From Kibdelosporangium aridum (GTDB lineage Bacteria; Actinomycetota; Actinomycetes; Mycobacteriales; Pseudonocardiaceae), in contig NZ_FWXV01000001.1 of NCBI RefSeq assembly GCF_900176515.1, positions 868,001-932,000 of the forward strand: a DNA stretch of 64,000 nucleotides. Reading direction: 5' to 3'. Below are positions 7,433-16,089 of the stretch, one piece after another. Each line of letters starts with the position of its first letter. Position 1 is the stretch's first letter. Both the position numbers and the translations under genes were made by a program. The notes beneath the pieces were generated by a model that was given only the letters and a program-made list of their open reading frames with translations, was not told where the DNA came from and made no database searches.

Positions 7433-8236
7433 TCAGCGGAAATCGGCCGCGTGATCGAGCGCCCACTGAGCGAATGTGCGTGGCTCGCGGCCGGTGAGCC
7501 GCTCGAAAGTATCGGTCGGCTTGAGCACGTCGGTGCCGGCCAGCAGCTCGAGCAGCCATGGCGGGTACTCCTCGGGCGAGATCTGGTCGGGCGAGAGCTC
7601 CTCGAACCGGATCTCCCTGCCGATGGCCGCGCTGATCGCCCTGACCTGGTCGATCTGCGAGACGTTGGCCGGGCCGGTGAGCGTGTACGCGGCGCTGACG
7701 TGCTCGTCGGTGAGCAGTGCCTCGACGGCCAGTTCGGCCACGTCGGCCTCGTGAACCCACGGATAGCCCGTGTCCGGGTACGGCTCCTTGACGACTCCCG
7801 TTGCCCGGATCTGATCCGCCCAGGCCAGCGCGTTGGCCGCGAGCAAGCCGGGGCGGAGGTGCGTCCATTCGGCACCGGTGGCCTCGACCATCGCTTCGAC
7901 AGCTCGATGGCCATCCCGTTCGTCAATGAGGTGCTCGGCGAGGGCCGTGCCGTCGTCCGTGATGGCGAACGCGGCGGCTGCGGCGGAGTGCACCACGAAC
8001 CTCCGGACACCCGCCTCGTGTGCGGCGCTCACGAATTTGGCGTCGGCGAAGGGGAAGAGGTAGACGCTTGTGACTCCTTTGAGGACGTCGGCCCAGGTGT
8101 CCGGACGTTCGAAGTCGCCGTACACGTCGAGCTTGCTTGTCGGCTTACGCGTCATGACGCGCGGGTGGTGGTCGGCCAGGAGCTTCGCCACACAACGGCC
8201 GATGTTGCCGGTCCCGCCGGTGATGAGGATGGTCAT
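7433..8236 (-). CDS. NmrA-like NAD(P)-binding protein (second of tandem pair)
   Basis: 267 residues, an atypical short-chain dehydrogenase. The nucleotide-binding motif is MTILITGGTGNIGRCVAKLL. The usual catalytic Tyr-x3-Lys is not evident, as in NmrA/HSCARG redox sensors and related reductases. A conserved block TGVVKEPYPDTGYPWVHEAD is shared with the upstream paralogue. Its start codon overlaps the upstream stop by 4 nt, so the pair is one operon. Substrate unknown; NmrA-like proteins may sense NADP+ or reduce small quinones. Confidence 0.88.
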   Translation of the reverse strand: MTILITGGTGNIGRCVAKLLADHHPRVMTRKPTSKLDVYGDFERPDTWADVLKGVTSVYLFPFADAKFVSAAHEAGVRRFVVHSAAAAAFAITDDGTALAEHLIDERDGHRAVEAMVEATGAEWTHLRPGLLAANALAWADQIRATGVVKEPYPDTGYPWVHEADVAELAVEALLTDEHVSAAYTLTGPANVSQIDQVRAISAAIGREIRFEELSPDQISPEEYPPWLLELLAGTDVLKPTDTFERLTGREPRTFAQWALDHAADFR

Positions 8237-9024
8237 CGGAAGTCCCCCACGTGGTCTGCTGCCCATTCCCTGACGGTGCGCGCCGGCCGGCCGAGGACGT
8301 CTTCGACCGTCGACAGCACGGGTTCTGGGTTCTCGGTGGCCTGGTGCCAGATGTCGAGCAGCCAGTCCGCGACGAAGTCGGGCACGCCGGACGTCGCCCG
8401 CCACTCGTCGGCAGTCAGCTCCTGGAAGCCGATCTGCAGGCCGATGGCGTCCCCGATGGCTTCGGCTTGTTCCTTCTTGGTCAGCGACTCCGGGCCGGAA
8501 AGGGTGTAGGTCTGTCCATTGTGGCCGTCGAAGAGCAGCGCCGTCGCGGCCACGGCGGCGATGTCCTGCTCGTGGATCGGGGTTTGCCGGGCGTTGGGGT
8601 AGGGCTCCTTGACCACCTTGGTGGTTTTGATGTCCTCGGCCCAGTCGAGGAGATTGGCCGCGAACATGCCGGGCCGGACGTGTGTCCATTCCAGGCCCGA
8701 GTTCTCGACGGCTCGCTCGGTCGCTTGGTAGGTCTCGTCTTCCGCGGCTGACGTCAACGTCACGATCCGTTGCACGCCAGCCTGTTTGGCCAGGTCGGTG
8801 ACGAGGGTCGGCTCGCCGATGGCGAGCAGGTACATCCTGTCGACGCCCTCGAACATCTCCGCAGTGGGGGAGTCGAGGTCGCCTCGGTGGAGTTCGACGG
8901 TGCTTGGGAGTGCGGCGGTTTCCGGGTTCCTGGTCAGAGCGCGGACCTCCGCACCCGCCGTGAGGAGCTGGTCTGTGACGTGCCTGCCGACCGTGCCCGT
9001 TGCGCCGGTTACCAGAATTCTCAA
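8233..9024 (-). CDS. NmrA-like NAD(P)-binding protein (first of tandem pair)
   Basis: 263 residues from a TTG start, preceded by GAAGGA at 7 nt; the ATG 30 nt further upstream lacks a site and adds residues before the expected N-terminus. The Rossmann motif is RILVTGATGTVGRHV. The stretch TKVVKEPYPNARQTPIHEQD aligns with the next gene, and the C-termini (TVREWAADHVGDFR against TFAQWALDHAADFR) also match, so the two arose by tandem duplication. Homology with QOR2/azoreductase-like NmrA enzymes suggests an NAD(P)H reductase, but no catalytic set can be named. Confidence 0.88.
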   Translation of the reverse strand: MRILVTGATGTVGRHVTDQLLTAGAEVRALTRNPETAALPSTVELHRGDLDSPTAEMFEGVDRMYLLAIGEPTLVTDLAKQAGVQRIVTLTSAAEDETYQATERAVENSGLEWTHVRPGMFAANLLDWAEDIKTTKVVKEPYPNARQTPIHEQDIAAVAATALLFDGHNGQTYTLSGPESLTKKEQAEAIGDAIGLQIGFQELTADEWRATSGVPDFVADWLLDIWHQATENPEPVLSTVEDVLGRPARTVREWAADHVGDFR

Positions 9025-9093
9025 GGGAAATCCTTCGGTTCGTTGGATCGGCACCGACGCTAGCGAACTTCGGAAACTACACGCACATAGGTC

Positions 9094-9107
9094 TTTGCTT
9101 TAGCAAA
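9094..9107. promoter_or_regulatory. Inverted repeat upstream of NmrA pair
   Basis: TTTGCT-TT-AGCAAA, a perfect 6+2+6 palindrome, lies 70 nt upstream of the TTG start inside an AT-rich patch (9080-9165) that is the likely promoter. A further TTGC half-site follows at 9112. It looks like an operator for a MarR/HxlR/ArsR-type regulator, but no such gene is adjacent. Confidence 0.45.
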
Positions 9108-9309
9108 ACACTTGCTTTTTCAGGCACTTTGTATCTTGTCGTATTTAGTCCACAATGGACTGTCGGTGGGTACGGATGAACACGCGCTTGCCGGGACAGG
9201 CTTGGGTCGACGTTCACGCCCAAGTCCGAAGGCCATGTCGGCCTAGGATGGTGCCAGGGCGAGTTCGAAAGGACGCGCCGCCTGTCGCGCGCAACTGTTG
9301 AGGGGGATC

Positions 9310-10419
9310 GTGTCCATCACTCGAGCGTTGTTGATCGATTTCGACGGCGTGCTACGCCACCGCGCCCCGGACGTCGCCGTCCGCTGCGAGCGTGACGCTG
9401 GACTGCCTGAAGGCTCTCTGCTGGCGACCGCGTTCGAGCCGGAGTTGCTGACGCCCGCCGTCACAGGTGCCATTTCACAAAAGGAATGGGAAAGCCGGAT
9501 CGCGAGCACGCTCCAAGCCCGGTACCCGGACGCGGATGTGGCCACCGCCGTCGCCGAATGCTTCGGGGAAATCGGGTACATCGACGATGAGGTCATGGCG
9601 ATCGTCGACGCGGTCCGTCCACACACGACGATTTGCCTGATCAGCAACGCGACCGACCGTCTGCACCGAGACCTGGCCGCGCTCGGCATCGTCGACCGGT
9701 TCGATCACGCTGTCGCGTCGGCGGACCTCGGTGTGACCAAGCCGGACGAGCGTGTTTTCGCCGCTGTGGCAAGGCTCGCCGGTGTTCCGGCCGAGCGGTG
9801 CATGGTGGTCGACGACACGCCTGCGAACACCGAAGCGGCGCAGCGGCTCGGCATGACGGGGCATGCCTTCACGTCGGCCGCGGATCTGAAGAAGGCCGTC
9901 GATGACTGGCTGGACCGCGACCTGACCGACCGGACATCGCCGGAGGTCCTCGATCGCGAAGCTGTGCGGGTGCTGTGCCTCGACCCCGAGGACCGGTTGC
10001 TGTTGCTGCACTGGCGTGACCCGGTCAATGGGGCCTACTTGTGGGAACCCACCGGAGGTGGCGTCGAGCCAGGGGAGAGCTACATCGAGGCCGCTCGCCG
10101 TGAGCTGCTTGAGGAAACAGGCTTTCTCGGCGTACGGATCGGGCCGCAGAGCATCCCGGTGCGCCGAGACCAGCTGTGGCGCGGGAAGCGGTTCCGCAAC
10201 GTCGAGCAGTTCTTCGTCGCTCGCATCTCCGCTGATCAGGCCACCACCACGCCCGTGCTGACCGAGACCGAGGTGGAGACTCTCGTCGGCAGCCGGTGGT
10301 GGACATGGCCGGACTTGCTCCGCACGACCGAGCGGATCGAACCCGTCGATATCGTGCACGTGCTGCGTACGTTGGCGCCGGACGGCCCATGGTCCGATTC
10401 GTTCAAGACGGGCATGTGA
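9310..10419 (+). CDS. HAD hydrolase-NUDIX hydrolase fusion
   Basis: 369 residues from GTG (GAGG 6 nt upstream; a TTG at 9298 is an alternative). The first ~205 residues are a HAD-superfamily phosphatase: motif I LLIDFDGVLRHR, motif II LISNAT, Lys of VTKPDERVF, motif IV VVDDTPAN. The second half (about 215-369) is a NUDIX domain with a complete box GGGVEPGESYIEAARRELLE followed by ETGFL. Both active sites look intact, so one chain could hydrolyse a nucleoside diphosphate-X and then dephosphorylate the product; that coupling is inference. It is 10 nt upstream of the cyclase-repeat gene. Confidence 0.93.
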   Translation: MSITRALLIDFDGVLRHRAPDVAVRCERDAGLPEGSLLATAFEPELLTPAVTGAISQKEWESRIASTLQARYPDADVATAVAECFGEIGYIDDEVMAIVDAVRPHTTICLISNATDRLHRDLAALGIVDRFDHAVASADLGVTKPDERVFAAVARLAGVPAERCMVVDDTPANTEAAQRLGMTGHAFTSAADLKKAVDDWLDRDLTDRTSPEVLDREAVRVLCLDPEDRLLLLHWRDPVNGAYLWEPTGGGVEPGESYIEAARRELLEETGFLGVRIGPQSIPVRRDQLWRGKRFRNVEQFFVARISADQATTTPVLTETEVETLVGSRWWTWPDLLRTTERIEPVDIVHVLRTLAPDGPWSDSFKTGM

Positions 10420-10429
10420 TGGTGAGGAC

Positions 10430-11317
10430 ATGACTGCAGATATCGCCAAGGCCGCGTCCTTCATGGCCACCCATGCCCGGGTGCTGGATCGTCGTCGCTT
10501 CGAGCTGCTGATGGGTACGACCGATGCGAACGCTGTTCTCGCGGCGGTCGACGGCTATCGCAACCCGGACGGCGGGTACGGCTGGGGTCTGGAGCCGGAT
10601 CTGCGCGCGCCGGAAAGCCAGCCCGGTGGTGCCTTGCACGCCATGGAGGTGTTCGCCGAGGTCGGCACCGCAACCCCGCGAGCCGTGGAACTCTGCGACT
10701 GGCTGGAGAGGATCTCCTTGCCGGACGGCGGAGTCCCGTTCGCGCTGCCCGTCGCCGATCCCGCTGGGTGTGCTCCCTTCTGGTTGCAGGTCGACCCCAG
10801 CCAAGCTGCGTTGCAGAGCACGGCGTTCGTCACGGCTGTCGCCCTGCGCGTCGCTGAACATGATCCGGCCGTTGCTGAGCATCCGTGGCTGCGCAAGGCG
10901 GTCGACTACTGCTTCCGGGCGATCGACGCGATCACCGAGCGGCCCTTCGCGATCGAGATGTGCTTCGCCATCCAGATGCTCGACGCGGCCCACCCGATGT
11001 ACTCCGAGGCACAGGGGTTGCTGGACAAGCTGGGCCAGTTCATCCCGGACGACGGTCTGGTGCCGGTCGCCGGCGGCAAGGAAGGGGAAACCCTGCGGCC
11101 GCTGGACTTCTCGCCGTTGCCCGACCGCCCGTCGCGGCGGCTGTACAAGCCCGAACTGATCGCGGCCGAGCTGGAACGCATGGCCGGCGAGCAAAAGGAA
11201 GACGGCGGCTGGACGGTCGACTTCCACAACTACTCGCCCGCCGCGGAGCTGGAGTGGCGCGGGTACCGGACTGTCTGGGCGGTGTCGATCCTGCGCCGCA
11301 ACTCAGCTCTTCGGTAG
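10430..11317 (+). CDS. Prenyltransferase/squalene-cyclase repeat-like protein
   Basis: 295 residues. QW-like repeats of an alpha-alpha barrel are seen: YRNPDGGYGWGLEPDLR near the start, LPDGGVPFALPV, and EQKEDGGWTVDFHNYSP near the end. No signal peptide or membrane segment. The DxDD motif of class II cyclases is not seen, so enzymatic cyclisation cannot be claimed. It follows the HAD-NUDIX fusion by 10 nt with GGTGAGG upstream of the ATG, so the two are probably co-transcribed. Its 3' end overlaps the convergent TetR gene by 15 nt. A cytosolic protein of unknown substrate. Confidence 0.75.
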   Translation: MTADIAKAASFMATHARVLDRRRFELLMGTTDANAVLAAVDGYRNPDGGYGWGLEPDLRAPESQPGGALHAMEVFAEVGTATPRAVELCDWLERISLPDGGVPFALPVADPAGCAPFWLQVDPSQAALQSTAFVTAVALRVAEHDPAVAEHPWLRKAVDYCFRAIDAITERPFAIEMCFAIQMLDAAHPMYSEAQGLLDKLGQFIPDDGLVPVAGGKEGETLRPLDFSPLPDRPSRRLYKPELIAAELERMAGEQKEDGGWTVDFHNYSPAAELEWRGYRTVWAVSILRRNSALR

Positions 11318-11914
11318 GCCGTGCAAGGCGATGTCGATCGCGCGTCGCATCGCCTCCCACATCTTCTCCTGGCCCTCGCCGCGTTCCAGCGCCGCCAGCG
11401 ACGCGGCCTGGGCGGCGCCGGCCACGGAACCGACGAGCGCGGCGGCACTGATCGGGTCCAGCTCGTCCGGGTAGGCCGCGAGCAGTGCGGTGGCCACCTC
11501 GCGCTGGACCTCGTGCGCCTTGTGCAGTGCCTTGGCCTGCAGCGCGGGCACCGACCTGATCAACGACATGTACGCCGCCACCATGTCCGGGTCGTCCAGG
11601 CCCGGCCCGTCGGACAGGTACGTGCCGATCGCGGCCTCGTAGGCCCTGGCCAGCAGGTCCGGAATGGTCTCGTCCGGGCCGCGGGTGGCGATCACCTCGA
11701 TCGGGATCTTGCTGCCGTAGTGGATGTTGTCGGTGAAGAACACGTCCTCTTTGGACGGGAAGTGGTTGAAGAACGTCTTGGTCGCCACGTCCGCGGCCGC
11801 GGCGATCTGCGCGACGGTGGTCTGCTCGTAGCCCTGCTCGGCGAACAGCTTCAGCGCGGCCTCCGAGATCAGCCGCCTGGTCTGCTGCTTCTTGCGCTCC
11901 CGCCGCGAATCCAT
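11303..11914 (-). CDS. TetR-family repressor next to P450
   Basis: 203 residues. The N-terminal helix-turn-helix is clear: RLISEAALKLFAEQGYEQTT, then VAQIAAAADVATKTFFNHFP. The C-terminal ligand domain is of unassigned class. It is divergent from the P450 gene with a 62-nt gap, the typical arrangement for a repressor controlling itself and the enzyme. A paralogous TetR-P450 pair is at 60.7-62.5 kb. The ligand is unknown but is likely a substrate of the P450. Confidence 0.92.
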   Translation of the reverse strand: MDSRRERKKQQTRRLISEAALKLFAEQGYEQTTVAQIAAAADVATKTFFNHFPSKEDVFFTDNIHYGSKIPIEVIATRGPDETIPDLLARAYEAAIGTYLSDGPGLDDPDMVAAYMSLIRSVPALQAKALHKAHEVQREVATALLAAYPDELDPISAAALVGSVAGAAQAASLAALERGEGQEKMWEAMRRAIDIALHGLPKS

Positions 11915-11954
11915 GCGCGAACCTTACACCAGGGATAATCTTGCTCTCATTGCA

Positions 11955-11974
11955 AACTTACACTTGATGTAGTT
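11955..11974. promoter_or_regulatory. Candidate TetR operator
   Basis: AACTTACA and TGTAGTT form an imperfect inverted repeat in the 62-nt gap between the divergent TetR and P450 starts, directly before the P450 ATG. One base is inserted in the left arm, so the evidence is weak apart from position. Confidence 0.4.
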
Positions 11975-11976
11975 CC

Positions 11977-13155
11977 ATGGCTCTCATGGAACCCATCACG
12001 TACCCCCTCACCAGTGACGGCCCGTTCAACCCGCCCAAGGAGGTTCGTGCGCCGGTGTCGCGGCTGCGCTATCCGGATGGCACGCTGGGCTGGCTGATCA
12101 GCAAACGGTCGATGATCCGCGAGATCCTCGCCGACCCTCGGTTCAGCGCGCGCCAGGAGCTGCGCAGCACGTTCTTCTCCAGCGCGGCGACCACGCCACC
12201 TGCCCGGCCCGGCATGTTCATCGGAATGGACCCGCCCGATCACACCCGGTACCGCAAGCATCTGACCGGCCAGTTCACCGTGCGCCGGATGCGCAAGCTG
12301 ACCGAGCACATCGAACAGGTCACCGGCCAGTACCTCGATCGAATGGCCGACGAAGGCCCGGTCGCTGACCTCGTACAGTCCTTCGCAGCGCCCATTCCGG
12401 CCCAGGTGATCTGCGAACTCCTCGGTGCGCCGCTGGACTACCGGGAGCGCTTCATGGCGGAGGCCATGACGATGTCCAGGACCGACGTGCCCAAACAGGA
12501 CGTCACTGCGGCAGTGATGTCCGTGTCGGCTTATCTCGGGACGTTGGTCAAGGAAAAGCGCAAGTCGCCGACCGACGACCTGCTCAGCGGCCTGATCCAC
12601 GACAGTGACCTGACCGACGAGGAAGTCACCAACATCGCCTTCCTGCTGCTCGGAGGTGGCCTCGACACCACCGCGAACGTGCTGGGGCTGGGGACTTTCG
12701 CGCTGCTGCTCGACCGCGCACAAATCCCGGTCCTCACTGACCCGGCGACCGTGGACAACGCGATTGAAGAACTGCTCCGTTATCTGCCAGTGGTTCCCGG
12801 CACGGCACGGTCAGCCCTTGAGGACGTCGAGGTCGACGGTGTGCTGGTCAAAGCGGGGGAGACGGTCATGCTCTCGTTGCCGGGCGCCAACCGGGACACC
12901 GCGAAGTTCGCCGATCCAGACGCTTTGGACCTGCGCAGGGACACCCACGGCCATGTCGCTTTTGGACACGGTGTGCACCAGTGCCTGGGGCAGCAGTTGG
13001 CACGAGTGGAGATGCGCGTCGCGTTTCCCGCCCTGTTCAGGCGTTTTCCCGACCTGGCCATGGCCGTCTCGCCGGACGAGGTGCCGGTGCGTGACGACAT
13101 GGTCATTTTCGGTGTGCACGCACTGCCGGTCACCTGGGATGTCGGTCAAAAGTAG
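11977..13155 (+). CDS. Cytochrome P450
   Basis: 392 residues, usual length for a soluble bacterial CYP. The I-helix reads LLLGGGLDTTANVLG (acid-Thr pair present), the K-helix ExxR is EELLRY, and the haem loop [15 protein letters not shown] carries the Cys ligand. It needs a ferredoxin and reductase encoded elsewhere. The C-terminal half is closely similar to the second P450 of this window (shared [14 protein letters not shown]). The start could be ATG 11977 or ATG 11986; neither has a clear ribosome site. Substrate cannot be told; control is probably by the divergent TetR. Confidence 0.95.
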   Translation: MALMEPITYPLTSDGPFNPPKEVRAPVSRLRYPDGTLGWLISKRSMIREILADPRFSARQELRSTFFSSAATTPPARPGMFIGMDPPDHTRYRKHLTGQFTVRRMRKLTEHIEQVTGQYLDRMADEGPVADLVQSFAAPIPAQVICELLGAPLDYRERFMAEAMTMSRTDVPKQDVTAAVMSVSAYLGTLVKEKRKSPTDDLLSGLIHDSDLTDEEVTNIAFLLLGGGLDTTANVLGLGTFALLLDRAQIPVLTDPATVDNAIEELLRYLPVVPGTARSALEDVEVDGVLVKAGETVMLSLPGANRDTAKFADPDALDLRRDTHGHVAFGHGVHQCLGQQLARVEMRVAFPALFRRFPDLAMAVSPDEVPVRDDMVIFGVHALPVTWDVGQK

Positions 13156-13193
13156 GACGCGCGCACGCTGGCATTCACGCCACTCTTGGGCGC

Positions 13194-14705
13194 ATGATGC
13201 TCAAGCTTCTGACGGCCGGCTTGCTCGTCGCAGGTACAGCGGTCCCGGCAGCGGCTGCTGACAACAGCCTTGTCGCACAAGCGGATGCCGTGCCCACCCC
13301 GGCGTTGAACTGGGCACGATGTACCGAGGAAGGCCTCCAGCAGTACGAATGCGCGATCGCTGACGTCCCGCTGGACTACGCCAAGCCGCGCGGCGCCACA
13401 CTGGGGATCGCCGTGCTGCGCCAACGTGCCACTGGCGATCGGATCGGGACGTTGTTCACCGCGGTCGGCGGTCCAGGTGGATCGGGCATCGACGCGGCCA
13501 AGGACGGCCTCGCGTCGGCGGAAATAGCCCGCCGGTTCGACGTCGTGACCTTCGACCAGCGCGGTGTCGTGCGCAGCCGACAGGTGAAGTGCTTCTCCTC
13601 GCCCGAGGAACAGGCGCATTTCTGGGACACCATCCCGATGCCGCCCGCAACACCTGCCGAGGAGAAGAGGACCACGCAGGGGAGCAAGGCCTTCGCCGAC
13701 GGATGCGCCCGGCACAGCGCGGATCTCGTCAACAATCTGACCACTGTGGACGTCGCGCGAGACCTGGACCTGTTGCGGCGTGCGGTCGGTGACGCGAAGC
13801 TGACCTACACCGGTGGCTCGTACGCGAGCTACATCGGCGAAGTCTACGGTGCACTCTTCGGTGACCGGGTACGGGCTTTGCAGCTCAACGCGATGATGGA
13901 TCCGGTGAGCTACTCGACCTCGACGCTCAATGCCTTGTGGGAGCGGGCCGAGGGCACGGCCGGAGTGTGGGCGGAGTTCGCCAGGCTGTGTACCGAGGCG
14001 GGTAAGCCCGCATGTGCGTTCGCTGGGCCGGATGTCAGCGGGCGCAACGCTTCCTTGCTGGCACGGCTGAAGAACGGCCCGATCACGGTCGGTCGCGGCG
14101 ATGCCGCCGTGCAGGTCCGCTACCAGGACCTCGTTCCTGCCCAGGTGTCGATGCTTTACGACACGCAACAAGGATGGCCCGCGTTGGCGGCGATCCTTGA
14201 TGCCATCGAACGCGGACCCGACGGCGATCCGCAGATCGCGGGCGCCATCCTTGGCGGTGCCGGGTTCCGGCTGGACTTCCTGTCCTCGTTCATCGCCATC
14301 ACCTGCGCCGACGTCGATCTGCCGAAGGCGCCGGGACTATGGCCGCTGTTCGCGAGAGCTTCCGACGCGAACGTGCCGCACTACGGACGACACTGGTTGT
14401 ACATGGCGCAGCCGTGCGCGACGTGGCCACAGCCAAAGCAGCGGTACACCGGGCCTTGGCGGCTGAAGTCCGGCGTCCCGGCTTTGCTCATCAACAATCG
14501 CTTCGATCCAGTGACCCCGTTGACCATGGCAGTCAAGGCACAGCGGGCAATGGGCAACGCGCGGCTGGTTGTGGTGGAGGGACACGGGCATTCCATCGTG
14601 GGCACGTGCACCGACAAGATCCGCGCCGATTACCTGATCGACCTGCGGTTGCCGGCCGAAGGCGCTTCGTGTGAACCGGACCGGCCGCCGTTCGATGGTG
14701 TATGA
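13194..14705 (+). CDS. Exported alpha/beta hydrolase, SlpD/tripeptidyl-aminopeptidase type
   Basis: 503 residues with a signal peptide (MMLKLLTAGLLVAGTAVPAA). The family layout is present: LNWARCTEEGLQQYECAI start, oxyanion loop VGGPGGSGID, nucleophile elbow TYTGGSYASYIGEVYG, Asp in NNRFDPVTPL and His in EGHGHSIVGTCT. The elbow has Gly-Gly-Ser-Tyr-Ala rather than the common Gly-x-Ser-Tyr-Gly, still a small residue at the required position. Relatives cleave tripeptides from secreted proteins or act as esterases. The LLM gene follows directly. Confidence 0.9.
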   Translation: MMLKLLTAGLLVAGTAVPAAAADNSLVAQADAVPTPALNWARCTEEGLQQYECAIADVPLDYAKPRGATLGIAVLRQRATGDRIGTLFTAVGGPGGSGIDAAKDGLASAEIARRFDVVTFDQRGVVRSRQVKCFSSPEEQAHFWDTIPMPPATPAEEKRTTQGSKAFADGCARHSADLVNNLTTVDVARDLDLLRRAVGDAKLTYTGGSYASYIGEVYGALFGDRVRALQLNAMMDPVSYSTSTLNALWERAEGTAGVWAEFARLCTEAGKPACAFAGPDVSGRNASLLARLKNGPITVGRGDAAVQVRYQDLVPAQVSMLYDTQQGWPALAAILDAIERGPDGDPQIAGAILGGAGFRLDFLSSFIAITCADVDLPKAPGLWPLFARASDANVPHYGRHWLYMAQPCATWPQPKQRYTGPWRLKSGVPALLINNRFDPVTPLTMAVKAQRAMGNARLVVVEGHGHSIVGTCTDKIRADYLIDLRLPAEGASCEPDRPPFDGV

Positions 14706-14712
14706 AGATCTT

Positions 14713-15564
14713 GTGACAACTCTTGGTGCGGTTTTTCGTCCCCAGCTTCCGCCTGAGCGGCTGCGCGGAGTCGTCGAAGCAGCCGAGGAAGCCGGACTCG
14801 AGCAGTTGTGGGTGTGGGAGGACTGCTTCCTCGAGGGTGGCATCGCGACCGCGTCCGCCGCACTCGCCTGGACCGAGCGGTTGAAGGTCGGTATCGGCCT
14901 GCTCCCGGTGCCGCTCAGGAATGTCGCACTGGCCACAATGGAGACCGCGACCCTGCACCGGATGTTTCCCGACCGCGCGCTGATCGGCCTTGGCCACGGC
15001 GTGCAGGACTGGATGGGGCAAGTCGGTGCGAGGGCCGAGTCCCCGGTGACGTTGCTGCGGGAGTACGCGGTCGCGATGCGCTCGCTGCTCGCGGGCGAGC
15101 GGGTGACGACCGAGGGCCGCTACGTGAAACTCCAGGACGTCGCACTGGATTGGCCGCCGCAGAGCGTGCCTCCGCTCTACGCGGGGGCGACCGGGCCGCG
15201 CTCGATCCGTCTCTGCGGCGAGATCGCGGACGGAACGATCCTCACCGCCGCGACAACGCCGGAAATCCTGGCGAAGGCACGCCAGTTGATCGATGAGGGC
15301 CGAGCCGCCGCGGGCAAGTCCGACCCCCACGAGATCGTGGTCTATCTCCTGACTGCGACAGGGGAAGGGGCGGCCGAGCGGATCGCGGCCGACAACGAAG
15401 GAGCCAAGGCGGGAGTCGCGGGGAATGCGGAGGACGTCGCGGCCGCCGTACTCCGGTTGGCCGAGGCGGGGGCGGACACGGTTGTCCTGCAACCCACGGC
15501 GGACGAACCCGACCCCGAGGGCTTCGTTCGGTTCGCGGCGAACGGGGTCAAACCCCTAATATAA
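14713..15564 (+). CDS. LLM-class F420/flavin-dependent oxidoreductase
   Basis: About 283 residues from GTG 14713; GTG 14671 and ATG 14695 are possible earlier starts, but the family normally begins close to TLGAVFRPQLPPERLR. Bacterial luciferase-like barrel features: VVEAAEEAGLEQLWVWED, LGHGVQDWMGQVG, PPLYAGATGPRSIRLCGEIA and DGTILTAATTPEIL. Such enzymes use F420 or FMN. The gene starts 7 nt after the hydrolase stop and ends inside the operator of the MarR gene, so it may share a transcript with both. Substrate unknown. Confidence 0.88.
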   Translation: MTTLGAVFRPQLPPERLRGVVEAAEEAGLEQLWVWEDCFLEGGIATASAALAWTERLKVGIGLLPVPLRNVALATMETATLHRMFPDRALIGLGHGVQDWMGQVGARAESPVTLLREYAVAMRSLLAGERVTTEGRYVKLQDVALDWPPQSVPPLYAGATGPRSIRLCGEIADGTILTAATTPEILAKARQLIDEGRAAAGKSDPHEIVVYLLTATGEGAAERIAADNEGAKAGVAGNAEDVAAAVLRLAEAGADTVVLQPTADEPDPEGFVRFAANGVKPLI

Positions 15565-15587
15565 GCGGTCGCTTACCAAAAACCGCT
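15562..15587. promoter_or_regulatory. Palindromic operator in front of MarR gene
   Basis: TAAGCG-GT-CGCTTA (15562-15575) is a perfect 6+2+6 palindrome, and AGCGGT at 15564 is repeated inverted as ACCGCT at 15582-15587. It sits 13-38 nt before the MarR ATG, where autoregulation is usual. The first three bases are the stop codon of the LLM gene. Confidence 0.65.
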
Positions 15588-15599
15588 ATACTCCCCGTT

Positions 15600-16070
15600 A
15601 TGAGCGATCAACCGTTGTCCGCGCGAGAAGAAGCCTTGTGGCGGGCGCTCGCGCGGTTGATGGTCTCGCTTCCCCGTGGCCTTGACGACGACCTACTGCG
15701 CAACACCGGACTGTCGCTGACTGACTACTCCGTGCTCATGCACCTGTCCGAAGCGGAGAACCGGCAGCTGCGCATGGCGGACCTGGCGACGGCAACCGCG
15801 TTGTCCGCGAGCCGCATTACCCGGGTGGTCGACAACCTGCAATCTCGTGGCCTGGTGGACAAGCAGCGCACCTGCACGGACGGCCGGGGGTACAACGCCG
15901 TTCTGACCCCCGCGGGGCTGGCCCGGCTCGAGTCGGCGTATCCCACCCATTTGGCCAGCGTGCGGCGGCGCGTCATCGACCTGATGGACCCAGACCTGAT
16001 CGGCCCGGTGGGCAAACAGCTTGTCGCCGTGGCCGAAAAGCTGTATTCGGAATGCAAACGGCAGGGCTGA
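15600..16070 (+). CDS. MarR-family regulator
   Basis: 156 residues. The winged helix is visible: LTDYSVLMHLSEAENRQLRM, recognition part LSASRITRVVDNLQSRGLVD, wing TDGRGYNAVLTPAGL. MarR proteins usually bind small phenolics or respond to oxidation by Cys; one Cys lies in the wing segment (QRTCTDGRG) and another near the end. It is 35 nt after the LLM oxidoreductase and probably controls itself and perhaps that gene through the palindrome at 15562-15587. Confidence 0.92.
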   Translation: MSDQPLSAREEALWRALARLMVSLPRGLDDDLLRNTGLSLTDYSVLMHLSEAENRQLRMADLATATALSASRITRVVDNLQSRGLVDKQRTCTDGRGYNAVLTPAGLARLESAYPTHLASVRRRVIDLMDPDLIGPVGKQLVAVAEKLYSECKRQG

Positions 16071-16089
16071 CCGGTGGGGCGGTGGGGGA

